Shown in pieces: positions 50,406 through 58,222 of a stretch of 64,000 nucleotides of DNA (position 1 is the stretch's first letter; every line of letters begins with the position of its first letter). Made by a program: the position numbers and the translations under genes. The notes under the pieces were generated by a model. It saw only the letters and a list, made by a program, of their open reading frames with translations, was not told the origin of the DNA and searched no databases. The DNA lies in contig JAEXIT010000017.1 in the NCBI GenBank assembly GCA_023446155.1, forward strand, positions 496,001 to 560,000, in the 5' to 3' direction. The stretch comes from Bacteroidota bacterium (GTDB lineage Bacteria > Bacteroidota > Bacteroidia > Flavobacteriales > Flavobacteriaceae).

Positions 50406-50813
50406 ATGGCAAAAAAGTATAGTGTTGATCTGTTTTTTTATCTGTTCTTGTTCTATAAATAGAAGAGAGAGTTTTGATTATCAGAAAAGTAATAACGCTT
50501 GGATTACAGCTTATAAAGATTATGTTTTTTATGAATGCTTAAAAGAAGGTATTAAAATGATATACTTTTTATGATAATGAGACAGAGAGATTTATTTAAT
50601 CCTTATGACGAAATTGATTTTTCAGAGATTGACTCTGCAAAACTATTAGGAGTTAAAATTATTAAAAGTATGCCTAAACCATGGCATTGTGATGATTGCG
50701 ATGGAAATGAAAATTATATTTCTGCCAATTGTTTGCATTATTATGCTAGTAAGGAATTAGACATAGAGGTAAGAGTTGCCTATAAAAATATTAATATATG
50801 GATTATTAATTGA
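50406..50813 (+). pseudogene. Frameshifted paralogue of the immunity-like gene
   Basis: Reading across frames gives QKSIVLICFFICSCS (lipoprotein signal), NNAWITAYKDYVFYECLKEG, then ILFMIMRQRDLFNPYDEID and ANCLHYYASKELDIEV, parallel to the intact copy (ENKWITAFKNEVFFSCLEEG; TACLKYYVSRELDSI). Two single-base lesions are visible: one extra base at ATGG/CAAAAAA near 50408 relative to a frame starting ATGCAA, and one missing A in the run AAAATGATATA near 50551-50560. The 243-base frame from 50571 is only the last part. Its end (NINIWIIN) also matches the end of the amidase gene. A decayed duplicate is the likeliest reading. Confidence 0.75.
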
Positions 50814-50867
50814 AATAGAAATGAGAGAAATAAAGTTCATTTTAGTTATGTTGTTTTCTACATGTAG
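50785..50867 (+). repeat. Direct repeat at toxin end / immunity start, copy B
   Basis: Copy of 49868-49947: the end of the pseudogene reads INIWIIN and the next gene opens MREIKFILVMLFSTCS, against IDIWILN and MKKIKFVSVILFSACS in copy A. Confidence 0.7.
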
Positions 50868-51471
50868 CGTTTTGTTTTTTATGATGGGCTGCCAAAGTTC
50901 TTTTAAAGAGGGGATACGACGAGAAAATAGTATGATGGTCAGAAAAATCAAGTATGATAAACAAGTTACAGATGAGTGGGACGACATATTGCTGGAAGCT
51001 CCTAAAGTAGCAAAATCATATGATCCACTTTATGATTTTACGGTAAATACCGACACAGTAGTTTATATAGCAGATAAGAAACGACATTCCTATAATTTTT
51101 TAATCACAAGAAATAAACCGATTTTAGGTTTTGAAAATCTGGTTTTAAATTATGAGGAAGGAGTTTATGTTGCTTATCTGGAGAATTACAGCCTTATATC
51201 AGGGCAATCCGGAAACCAATATAAAACGACTAAGATACGTACCTTAAAGGATTTTGATTTTTCTAAGATAGGAATAAAAAAGCCTGCACCATGTCATAAA
51301 TTGGTTAATAGTCCATTAAAAGATGGGAATGAACAAGGTTCTGTTATTTATAGTGAACTGGTGGAAGTCCTGGATGAAAAATGTCTGAAGCAAAGAAAAA
51401 AGCAAAACGAATCAGATATAAAAAGGCGTACTTATATTTTGACTAGTCCGGTTTTTAAAACGAAAAATTAA
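50821..51471 (+). CDS. Lipoprotein paralogous to the N-terminal domain of the amidase-like toxin; toxin domain missing
   Basis: A 216-residue protein from the ATG at 50821. Its first 15 residues (MREIKFILVMLFSTC) resemble the immunity lipoprotein at 49901, while residues from about 16 on match the toxin: CSVLFFMMGCQSSFKEG against CCVLLFTACEPESFKEP, then FTVNTDTVVYIADKKRHSYNF, GFENLVLNYEEGVYVAYLENYS and the cysteine pair in PAPCHKLVN and VLDEKCLKQR. It stops where the Gly-rich linker begins in the full-length protein. Two lipobox cysteines are possible (15 and 24). It looks like a recombination product: immunity start joined to the toxin's delivery domain. It may be a leftover or a recipient for new toxin tips. 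Confidence 0.7.
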   Translation: MREIKFILVMLFSTCSVLFFMMGCQSSFKEGIRRENSMMVRKIKYDKQVTDEWDDILLEAPKVAKSYDPLYDFTVNTDTVVYIADKKRHSYNFLITRNKPILGFENLVLNYEEGVYVAYLENYSLISGQSGNQYKTTKIRTLKDFDFSKIGIKKPAPCHKLVNSPLKDGNEQGSVIYSELVEVLDEKCLKQRKKQNESDIKRRTYILTSPVFKTKN

Positions 51472-51489
51472 GATCACTATTTTGAGAAC

Positions 51490-51987
51490 CTACCGCTGCG
51501 CTCGTTTATTTTCCGGGATATTAATAATTCCGGAGCCATCCACCAGAGATTGTTTTCCGTTTTGTATAACCCGCGTAACCACTTCAAACTCTTTCCAGCT
51601 ATCGGAAGATACGGTGACAAAACCGGAAAGTGAGTCGATTGCAGTTATGGTATAGTTGTTGTCCGGGTAATCCTGTCCGTCAAAAATTGGATCAAAACCA
51701 AGTCCTAGCTCGGGATCTTCTTTCCATCCCTCTTCCATAATACGGGTGTAGTTGGCTTTAAAACCGGACGTCAGGAGTTTGTTATTTTGTATCCAGACAA
51801 GTGTTGCTTTCGGATCGGTAGAAGTATTAAGAAAATGGGTATAATCCGATATGAATCGTGTCGCTACCGTATAATCAACGGTGACTTTTGACGTTTCGGA
51901 AGTACTGTTTTCCGGGGTGGCCTTCTCTTTTTTGGGCTGACAAGAAAACAGACTGATCAACAGCAGTAGTAGGATACTATTTTTCAT
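51490..51987 (-). CDS. Lipoprotein of unknown function, 165 residues
   Basis: Signal MKNSILLLLLISLFSCQPKKEK with lipid cysteine 16, then an acidic/threonine-rich spacer and a compact domain: TRFISDYTHFLNTS, WIQNNKLLTSGFKANYTRIMEEGWKEDPELGLGFDPIFDGQDYPDNNYTI and GFVTVSSDSWKEFEVVTRVIQNGKQSLVDGSGIINIP. The combination of a helical front with a beta-rich end and the PIFDGQDYPD segment resembles the DUF3828 family, but I am not certain. It is the last of a - strand run. It does not appear to belong to the toxin locus, whose genes end 19 bases away on the other strand. Confidence 0.78.
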   Translation of the reverse strand: MKNSILLLLLISLFSCQPKKEKATPENSTSETSKVTVDYTVATRFISDYTHFLNTSTDPKATLVWIQNNKLLTSGFKANYTRIMEEGWKEDPELGLGFDPIFDGQDYPDNNYTITAIDSLSGFVTVSSDSWKEFEVVTRVIQNGKQSLVDGSGIINIPENKRAQR

Positions 51988-52018
51988 TTTAAAAGGATTT
52001 GTTTATATATAATAAATG

Positions 52019-52618
52019 TTATTGCTCCATAAATTCATAGGTGCCCTCCGTAAAAAACAGTTTAAAATGGGGGAGTGTCACACCTGCTACAGCAATTTCA
52101 TCGAGTCTCCCTCTCAAACTGATGTATTTCCCTTCCAGTTCTGCTTCCGATTCGGAAATACCATTTTTAATCGTCACATATTCAAAGGAGAAAATCTGAG
52201 TGCCGTTAGAATTATTGACGCCCGAAAAAAAAGTGTCTTTTCGGTCTTTATCCAAATGAACACAATTGATATAACAGTTGCTGTTAAAAGGAAGTACTCG
52301 CATGATCATCTCTTTTCCTTTTAAAGGTTTTATTTTTTCAAGTGCTTTTTCGTTCGATAGTTTTTTCTCGTTTAACAATCCGGCTACGGAATAGATATAC
52401 ATATAACGAAGCCCTTTTGCTTCCAGATCGAGATTCGGTTTGGGATCGGCATATCGCAGTAAATCAGAACTCAACTTTTCGGTGAGTACCCAATTTTCTT
52501 TATCCATATTGGCTAAAAGGGTGTCGAAATTGACCTCAAAGTTCTCCGCAGTTATGGTTTGTGAATATCCGGAAAGAGAATAAATCGACAGCAGAAGGAG
52601 CAGCCAAAATCGTTTCAT
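52019..52618 (-). CDS. Secreted protein of unknown function, 199 residues
   Basis: From the ATG at 52618 the protein opens with a signal peptide MKRFWLLLLLSIYSLSGYSQ; the longer frame to 52687 would bury it. The mature part is helical at first (NFEVNFDTLLANMDKENWVLTEKLSSDLLRYAD), then beta-rich, with GKEMIMRVLPFNSNCYINCVHLDKDRKDTFFSGVNNSNGTQIFSFEYVTIK and a final GTYEFMEQ. No family recognised. Periplasmic location is inferred. Lies 31 bases upstream of the lipoprotein gene on the same strand. Confidence 0.72.
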   Translation of the reverse strand: MKRFWLLLLLSIYSLSGYSQTITAENFEVNFDTLLANMDKENWVLTEKLSSDLLRYADPKPNLDLEAKGLRYMYIYSVAGLLNEKKLSNEKALEKIKPLKGKEMIMRVLPFNSNCYINCVHLDKDRKDTFFSGVNNSNGTQIFSFEYVTIKNGISESEAELEGKYISLRGRLDEIAVAGVTLPHFKLFFTEGTYEFMEQ

Positions 52619-52689
52619 AGTAGTGCATTTGAATAGTTTTGAAAAGGAAAGGTATAAAAAAAAGTTATCGGCAGAAAATGAACTCAAAT

Positions 52690-52716
52690 AAAAAGCAACG
52701 GATTCCGTTGCTTTTT
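52690..52716 (-). terminator. Terminator after the DUF6048 gene
   Basis: A perfect 12-bp stem AAAAAGCAACGG / CCGTTGCTTTTT with a 3-base loop, one base past the DUF6048 stop on the - strand. Confidence 0.85.
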
Positions 52717-52717
52717 A

Positions 52718-53437
52718 TTATTTCTTTTTAGGGGTTTCGGTTTTTTTTGCCGTTTTGTAAAGCGGAATAAAATAGGAAACGGAATAATTAAATCCGGCAC
52801 CGAAGTTTCCGTCGTACGTCCGGTTAAAACCCGGAATATATAAATTGTCAAAACCTTCCGGCTTCTGATTCGATACCAGATAATTTAAACGAACGCTAAA
52901 ACCAAGAAACAGATTACTGAAAATCTCAGCTTTTACACCGGCCACAAATTCTACCCAATGAGCGGTCAGACCATCGAATTTCTGATTGGGTTCCAACGTG
53001 TTTTCTCCAAAATAAGGATTGGTATTATAAATATCGTAGGAATTTAATTGCTGACTAAAGGTGCTCACACTATAACGTACGCCGGCATAGATCATATTTT
53101 CCATGTCCAGCCAGTTGTCGTAAGCATTAAAGTCGAATCCGGCTTTAAAATAACTTCCCTTGGTGGTGTAACTCAACTGTGCTTCGTTATCGGTAAGGTC
53201 TTCATTTCCGATTTCACCGGCGATAAAAATCTTTTTAGAAAGACGGTAATCCGCAACAAGCTCCAGTCCGCGGTAATCCTTTTCATAAAAAGAACGCGCC
53301 AAACGACTCAGGTCGGCACCCACACGGATACCATAACGTTCCGTCTTTTTAGGAATGGAATCCTGAGCAGACGATGTTAGTGATAACCCTAAAAGGACAA
53401 TACTAAAAATAGATTTTAAGATGCGTCTGATTTTCAT
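52718..53437 (-). CDS. DUF6048 family outer-membrane beta-barrel protein
   Basis: A 239-residue outer-membrane protein. Signal peptide MKIRRILKSIFSIVLLGLSLTSSAQD, then strands typical of a small barrel: RYGIRVGADLSRLARSFYEKDYRGLELVADYRLSKKIFIAGEIG, GSYFKAGFDFNAYDNW, MIYAGVRYSVSTF, AEIFSNLFLGFSVRLNYL and GNFGAGFNYSVSYFIPLYK. It matches a flavobacterial family found next to the DUF6452 gene and rlmD, as here. Its start overlaps the DUF6452 stop by 35 bases in another frame. Function unknown. Confidence 0.87.
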   Translation of the reverse strand: MKIRRILKSIFSIVLLGLSLTSSAQDSIPKKTERYGIRVGADLSRLARSFYEKDYRGLELVADYRLSKKIFIAGEIGNEDLTDNEAQLSYTTKGSYFKAGFDFNAYDNWLDMENMIYAGVRYSVSTFSQQLNSYDIYNTNPYFGENTLEPNQKFDGLTAHWVEFVAGVKAEIFSNLFLGFSVRLNYLVSNQKPEGFDNLYIPGFNRTYDGNFGAGFNYSVSYFIPLYKTAKKTETPKKK

Positions 53438-53939
53438 TTTGAATATTGGATTGTTGGGTTATAGCGGATCCGATCCAAGGATTAGGATCAACAGACGATA
53501 ACACCGGATTGTCGGCGTTAAGCTGGAAAACGGTTTTATAGCCACAGGCTCTGGAAACATAAATGTCCGATCTCGAATAGCTAAAGCTAAGCGTGTCTTC
53601 GTTTACCAGAGACGGATTAGTGCTATTGGCATTTAATATAAGGCGATAAGTCGTATTGTCTGCGGTAGTCCGTAATGGTAATTTGATCTTATTTCCATTG
53701 GTAAGATAACGGGATTCATTCTGTGCGGAAGAATTAAAAACAATACCTTCCGTCATTCCAAAAGCAATTACCTTAAGATTGGTAACATTTTTTAAAACGG
53801 TTGGATCGTCAATATCGTAAAACTCGACAATCACACTTGGTGTTGTAGGCGTACCGTCGGCGCAAATATCATCTTTCTCACAACTCCAAAAGGAATTGGC
53901 GAGTATAAAAGCGATAGCAAAAGTTTTTAGTTTTTTCAT
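53403..53939 (-). CDS. DUF6452 family lipoprotein
   Basis: A 178-residue protein from the ATG at 53939. The signal MKKLKTFAIAFILANSFWSCEKDDICADGTPTTPSVIVEFYD has its lipid cysteine at 20, followed by acidic EKDD, and the second cysteine in DDICADGTPTTPS is a family hallmark. The rest is a beta sandwich-like domain (NVTNLKVIAFG, NKIKLPLRTTADNTTYRLILNAN, DTLSFSYSRSDIYVSRACGYKTVFQLN). The acidic residues after the lipid cysteine suggest surface export. It stands between rlmD (8 bases upstream) and DUF6048, a constant order in Flavobacteria. Confidence 0.87.
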   Translation of the reverse strand: MKKLKTFAIAFILANSFWSCEKDDICADGTPTTPSVIVEFYDIDDPTVLKNVTNLKVIAFGMTEGIVFNSSAQNESRYLTNGNKIKLPLRTTADNTTYRLILNANSTNPSLVNEDTLSFSYSRSDIYVSRACGYKTVFQLNADNPVLSSVDPNPWIGSAITQQSNIQNENQTHLKIYF

Positions 53940-53946
53940 CGATCGA

Positions 53947-55359
53947 TTATCGTTTTTCCAAAAGTACAACATTTTCCACATGATGCGTTTGTGGGAACAT
54001 ATCCACCGGACGAACACGGGTTACTTTATACATTTCGTCCATCAAAGCCAGGTCGCGTGCCTGAGTAGCCGAATTACAGCTTACATAAACAACGCGTTCC
54101 GGGGCGATTTTCAAAATTTGTTCCACGACATCTTTATGCATACCATCGCGTGGCGGATCGGTGATGATAACGTCCGGTTTACCATGAGTCGCAATAAAAG
54201 CTTCGTTAAACACAACTTTCATATCGCCAACAAAGAAGTCACAATTTGAAATATTGTTGCGTTTTGCGTTTTCTTTCGCATCGGCAATGGCTTCCGGAAC
54301 AGCTTCCACACCGACTACCTTCCGGGCTTTTTTAGACACGAACTGGGCAATTGTACCAGTTCCGGTGTATAAGTCGTATACTAATTCGTTTCCGGTTAAT
54401 CCGGCAAAGTCGCGTGTGATTTTATAAAGTTCATAGGCCTGATCCGAATTGGTCTGGTAAAACGATTTCGCATTGATGCTAAAGTGCAAGCCTTCCATTT
54501 CTTCCAGAATATAGTCTCTACCTTTGTATAATTTAATATCCTGATCGTATAGCGTATCGTTAGCTTTGCTATTGATGACATATTGAAGGGAAGTGATTTC
54601 CGGGAAACGCTCGGCAAGGAAGTTTAATAATAATTCGCGTTGCTCAAGGTTTTCTTCGAAAAACTGTACCAATACCATGATCTCACCGGTCGAAGCGGTA
54701 CGAATCATAAGGGTGCGTAATAAACCTTCGTGGTTTCTCGGGTTAAAAAAAGGCAGCTGGTGTTCGTTCGCAAAACGACGGATCTCATTTCGAATCGCAT
54801 TCGACGGATCTTCCTGTAAATGACATTTGGAAATGTCCAGAATCTTATCCCACATTCGCGGAATATGAAATCCTAAAGCATTCTGATTGCTGTAATCTTC
54901 TTCACTCTGAATTTCCTTGTCGGTTAACCAACGGGAATTCGAAAACGAAAATTCCATTTTATTACGGTAAAAAAACTGTTTTTCAGAACCAAGAATAGGT
55001 TCGAATTCTGGTAATTCAATTTTTCCGATTCTTTTCAGGTTGTTGTAAACCTCTTGATTTTTGTAAAACAACTGACGGGCATAGTCCATATTTTGCCATT
55101 TACATCCACCACAAGCACCAAAATGATCGCAAACGGGATCAACCCGGTATTCTGAAAATTCGTGAAAATGAACCGCTTTGCCTTCATAGTACGATTTTCG
55201 TTTCTTAAAGGTTTGTACATCAACCACGTCACCCGGTACTACATTCGGAATAAAGATTACTTTCCCATCGGGTGCTTTAGCAACCGAAACACCTTTTGCG
55301 CCTGCATCCAGGACTTTTACTGTATCAAAAACGATTTTATCTGTTCTTTTTCTTCCCAT
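53947..55359 (-). CDS. rlmD: 23S rRNA (uracil(1939)-C(5))-methyltransferase RlmD
   Basis: A 470-residue methyltransferase for uracil 1939 of 23S rRNA. An N-terminal TRAM domain (KVLDAGAKGVSVAKAPDGKVIFI) is followed by the [4Fe-4S] motif CDHFGACGGCKW and the SAM-dependent core: QTNSDQAYELY, LVYDLYTGTGTIAQFV, ITDPPRDGMHKDV and the catalytic cysteine in VYVSCNSATQARDL. Three of the four cluster cysteines lie within CDHFGACGGC, the fourth further down in the same domain (KCHLQED near residue 178). Its -7 box is only four bases before the ATG. DUF6452 and DUF6048 follow in the same operon. Confidence 0.96.
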   Translation of the reverse strand: MGRKRTDKIVFDTVKVLDAGAKGVSVAKAPDGKVIFIPNVVPGDVVDVQTFKKRKSYYEGKAVHFHEFSEYRVDPVCDHFGACGGCKWQNMDYARQLFYKNQEVYNNLKRIGKIELPEFEPILGSEKQFFYRNKMEFSFSNSRWLTDKEIQSEEDYSNQNALGFHIPRMWDKILDISKCHLQEDPSNAIRNEIRRFANEHQLPFFNPRNHEGLLRTLMIRTASTGEIMVLVQFFEENLEQRELLLNFLAERFPEITSLQYVINSKANDTLYDQDIKLYKGRDYILEEMEGLHFSINAKSFYQTNSDQAYELYKITRDFAGLTGNELVYDLYTGTGTIAQFVSKKARKVVGVEAVPEAIADAKENAKRNNISNCDFFVGDMKVVFNEAFIATHGKPDVIITDPPRDGMHKDVVEQILKIAPERVVYVSCNSATQARDLALMDEMYKVTRVRPVDMFPQTHHVENVVLLEKR

Positions 55360-55363
55360 GGGG

Positions 55364-55371
55364 CAAAAATA
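55364..55371 (-). promoter_or_regulatory. -7 box immediately upstream of rlmD
   Basis: TATTTTTG on the - strand, ending only four bases before the ATG, so the transcript would be leaderless or nearly so. Confidence 0.4.
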
Positions 55372-55444
55372 AGGATTGTTAGGATTGTAAAGTGCGAAAA
55401 CCTACTTTTTTTATCGATGGTACAATTTGTAATGTTTGATTCTT

Positions 55445-55452
55445 TATATTTG
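55445..55452 (+). promoter_or_regulatory. -7 box of the histidine kinase gene
   Basis: TATATTTG, 32 bases before the start. A TTTG at 55426-55429 is 15 bases upstream, slightly short for a -33 box. Confidence 0.45.
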
Positions 55453-55484
55453 AGACAATCAATGTTGTAATTATTCACAGCCCT

Positions 55485-56576
55485 ATGAAATTATACACCT
55501 GGTTGTCTAATATTCCGTTTTTACGAAAAAGTTATGCGCTTAAATTCCTATTTGTCGCTTTTTTAGGGATTCATATTCCGCTGATAGGGATTGTCGTATA
55601 TATACTTTTTCATCCCAAGATCATTTCTCCGGGAATATTGTTCACCTTAACACTCGTTTTAACGCTCGTAGCTACCGGAGTAACGCTTTGGATTTTACGA
55701 AAATTAGTGCAACCGATGGAGATCGCCTCCGAAGCACTGATCCGATACGGAGAAAGAGGAATTATTCCTTCGCTGCCAACCCGCTATACCGATGAGGTAG
55801 GAACACTGTTGACAAATCTGCAATTGCGAATCAATGAAAATGAAGACCTCTTAAGTGAAAAAAAAGACCTGACTTCCTTATTGTCGCACGACTTAAAAAA
55901 CTATGCGGCAACACCTCAGTTCTTGGCCCGATTTATATTGGAAGAAGAACCATCGGATAAAATAAAAAACTATGCGGAACTAATTGTAGAGTCTACAACA
56001 CACCAATTGGAGTTTTTAGAAAGCTTTATCGCACTGTTACGGGAAGAAGAAGCCTTTTCGCGAACAGCAACCGAAAATCAGGAATATCGGTTGGACGAAA
56101 TTATTGGACTGATCGAAAAAGTTTCCGATCAGAAACTGGATAGTAAAAAACTGACCTTGCGAGTGGTCAAGGAAGTCGATAAAATCGACGTGGTGATGAA
56201 GGAGGAATATTTACAACGGGTATTGATCAACCTTATAGACAATGCCATCAAATTTTCGTATGCCGGTTCGGAAATACTCCTATATATAATGGAGGAAAAC
56301 GATAGTGTTATTTTTGTCGTCGTCGACAAAGGAATGGGATTTGAAAACATCCGGAAGGAAGAATTGTTCGAGAAGTTTACAAAACATTCCCGCCAGGGGA
56401 CACACAAAGAGCCGTCAACCGGAATAGGATTGTATCTTTGCCGGAAAATAGTGGAACGAAGTAACGGCAGGATTTATGCCGAAAGCGAAGGAGCTGATAA
56501 AGGATCCAAATTCACGGTAATTCTAAAAAAACGCAATCATCATGCACACGCATCTCATCCTGTTAAGAGGGATTAA
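55485..56576 (+). CDS. Sensor histidine kinase with HAMP domain
   Basis: A 363-residue inner-membrane sensor kinase. Two membrane helices (about residues 19-42 and 50-71) flank a very short loop, so the periplasmic sensor part is minimal. A HAMP region follows (VQPMEIASEALIRYGERG), then the phosphoacceptor H135 in SLLSHDLKNYAATP and the ATPase domain: LINLIDNAIKFSYAG (N box), VVDKGMGF (G1), GTHKEPSTGIGLYLCRKIVE (G2). No response regulator is adjacent. Its end overlaps the DUF1697 start by 35 bases. The nearest receiver-only protein is at 16.5 kb; a partnership would be guesswork. Confidence 0.93.
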   Translation: MKLYTWLSNIPFLRKSYALKFLFVAFLGIHIPLIGIVVYILFHPKIISPGILFTLTLVLTLVATGVTLWILRKLVQPMEIASEALIRYGERGIIPSLPTRYTDEVGTLLTNLQLRINENEDLLSEKKDLTSLLSHDLKNYAATPQFLARFILEEEPSDKIKNYAELIVESTTHQLEFLESFIALLREEEAFSRTATENQEYRLDEIIGLIEKVSDQKLDSKKLTLRVVKEVDKIDVVMKEEYLQRVLINLIDNAIKFSYAGSEILLYIMEENDSVIFVVVDKGMGFENIRKEELFEKFTKHSRQGTHKEPSTGIGLYLCRKIVERSNGRIYAESEGADKGSKFTVILKKRNHHAHASHPVKRD

Positions 56577-57111
56577 TGTATCCGGGCAAAAAATCATAAA
56601 AATGGAGGACCTGCGCAATTTGTTAGCCGCAGCCGGATTTTCGAATGTGCAAACGTATATTCAGAGTGGGAATGTTTTTGTGGATACATCCGAATCGGAT
56701 CCCGGGGAAATAGAAAATAAGGTAACTGCCTTACTATTGGAAAAATACGACTTTCAGGTGCCGGTAGTGGCGGTTTCGGAAAGGCAGCTGTTGGACGTTT
56801 TTACTACGAATCCCTATTTAAGTGAACCAATTGTCCCGGTAAAACAGCTTTATGTCGCTTTTTTGGCTACCGAACCCACAGCAGAAAATACGGCGCGTCT
56901 GGAACCGGAATTCGTACAACCCGATACTTTTCAGATAGCCAACAATCGGCGTGCAGTTTATCTGAATTATGTGAATTCGGCCGGAAATTCGAAAATGACG
57001 AATAACTGGATCGAAAACAAGCTGAAAGTAACGGCAACTTCCCGAAACTGGAATACAATAACAAAGTTGATCACTCTATTTGAATCCCGAAAAAAGAATA
57101 CATCCGGGTAG
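56542..57111 (+). CDS. DUF1697 domain protein
   Basis: A 189-residue cytoplasmic protein. Typical family opening HLILLRGINVSGQKIIKMEDLRNLLAAAGFSNVQTYIQSGNVFVDT, with later PVVAVSERQLLDVFTTNPYL, KQLYVAFLA, RRAVYLNYVNSAGNSKMTNNWIENKLKVTATSRNWNTITKL. The invariant RGINVGGxxxxxM / IQSGN / TxRNWNT pattern is clear. Function of DUF1697 is not established. Its ATG lies inside the end of the histidine kinase gene (35-base overlap, +1 frame), indicating translational coupling. Confidence 0.93.
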   Translation: MHTHLILLRGINVSGQKIIKMEDLRNLLAAAGFSNVQTYIQSGNVFVDTSESDPGEIENKVTALLLEKYDFQVPVVAVSERQLLDVFTTNPYLSEPIVPVKQLYVAFLATEPTAENTARLEPEFVQPDTFQIANNRRAVYLNYVNSAGNSKMTNNWIENKLKVTATSRNWNTITKLITLFESRKKNTSG

Positions 57112-57146
57112 GCCAAAGCCATTGGTTCGTTTGTTAAAAAATAAAA

Positions 57147-57177
57147 TTTGAACAGCTACCGGTTTGTTTTACTTTTG
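57147..57177 (+). promoter_or_regulatory. Promoter of the WYL regulator gene
   Basis: TTTG at 57147-57150 and TACTTTTG at 57170-57177, 19 bases apart, ending 19 bases before the ATG. Confidence 0.6.
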
Positions 57178-57196
57178 ACAGCTAAAGCAACAAACC

Positions 57197-58144
57197 ATGA
57201 ACCGATTTGACCGCATTACGGCAATTTTAATTCAGTTACAGTCCAAAAGAGTAGTAAAAGCGCAGGATCTGGCCGATAGGTTTGGGATTAGTCTTAGAAC
57301 GGTATATCGGGATATCCGTACTTTGGAGGAAGCCGGAGTACCGCTATATGGGGAAGCCGGAGTGGGGTATTCGATCGTCGATGGCTATCGATTACCACCG
57401 GTGATGTTTACTCAGGATGAGGCTATGGCTTTTATTACGGCGGAAAAATTGATGGAAAAACTGTCGGAAACGGCTATCCAGAACAATTTTCGATCGGCAA
57501 TGTATAAAATCCGGTCGGTGTTACGAGGATCGGAAAAAGATCTGGTCGAAGGATTGGAAGAGCATATTCATGTCCGCAAAAAAAAGAAGAATACTACGGC
57601 GCCCGACAATAGTCTGGATGTACTTTTAAAAGCTATTTCGGAAAAACGCATTGTAAGAATGACTTATCGCGCTTTTGGAAATGAGCAAAATACCGAACGG
57701 CTCATCGAACCCATAGGGATTTATTACGAAAATGAATATTGGTATACCGTGGGTTATTGCCATTATCGTTCGGATTACCGACATTTCAGGGCCGACAGAG
57801 TGGTGGCGATTTTGTTAACCGGAGAGCCTTTCCGGAAAGAGCATACTTCCCTTGAGAAATATCACGAACAGATCAAGAAAGATTTACATTTCAAAAGGGA
57901 AAAAGCCGTGATCAGAGTCGATAAAACGATAGGAATGTACCTGCAGGAACGAAAACATTATTATGGCTTTGTGAGTGAAAAAATCGATGGGAATGAAATT
58001 GAAATGACCTTCCTGACCGAATCGCTGCACGAAGGTTTTGCCCGTTGGTATATTATGTTTGCCGACTATGCCGAGATCGTAGAACCGACCTCGTTAAAAG
58101 TGCGTATAAAAGAACTGGCTGAAAAAATTTTACAAAAAGAATAA
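57197..58144 (+). CDS. YafY-type transcriptional regulator (HTH_11 plus WYL domain)
   Basis: A 315-residue DNA-binding regulator. The N-terminal winged HTH is ITAILIQLQSKRVVKAQDLADRFGISLRTVYRDIRTLEEAGVPLYGEAGVGYSI (residues 8-61), a standard HTH_11. A WYL domain follows from about residue 140 (TYRAFGNEQNTERLIEPIGIYYENEYWYTVGYCHYRSDYRHFRADRV), which binds small ligands or nucleic acid, and a WCX-type C-terminal segment. The DinB-family gene follows on the same strand 78 bases downstream; such pairs are common, and the regulator may control it. What it senses is not known. Confidence 0.93.
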   Translation: MNRFDRITAILIQLQSKRVVKAQDLADRFGISLRTVYRDIRTLEEAGVPLYGEAGVGYSIVDGYRLPPVMFTQDEAMAFITAEKLMEKLSETAIQNNFRSAMYKIRSVLRGSEKDLVEGLEEHIHVRKKKKNTTAPDNSLDVLLKAISEKRIVRMTYRAFGNEQNTERLIEPIGIYYENEYWYTVGYCHYRSDYRHFRADRVVAILLTGEPFRKEHTSLEKYHEQIKKDLHFKREKAVIRVDKTIGMYLQERKHYYGFVSEKIDGNEIEMTFLTESLHEGFARWYIMFADYAEIVEPTSLKVRIKELAEKILQKE

Positions 58145-58222
58145 ACTTCAAAAACCTGCTGACATAGGGTTGTCACCAACCGGTTGTTCCTTTGTATTGT
58201 TAAACAAAAAACGATACAGTAT

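Noticed and set aside
50571..50813. A stand-alone 80-residue gene
   Set aside because: Its sequence continues upstream in another frame as a paralogue of the immunity gene, so it is the tail of a pseudogene.
48143..51471. Part of a T6SS gene cluster
   Set aside because: No VgrG, Hcp, PAAR, TssB/C or ClpV-like gene is seen within the window.
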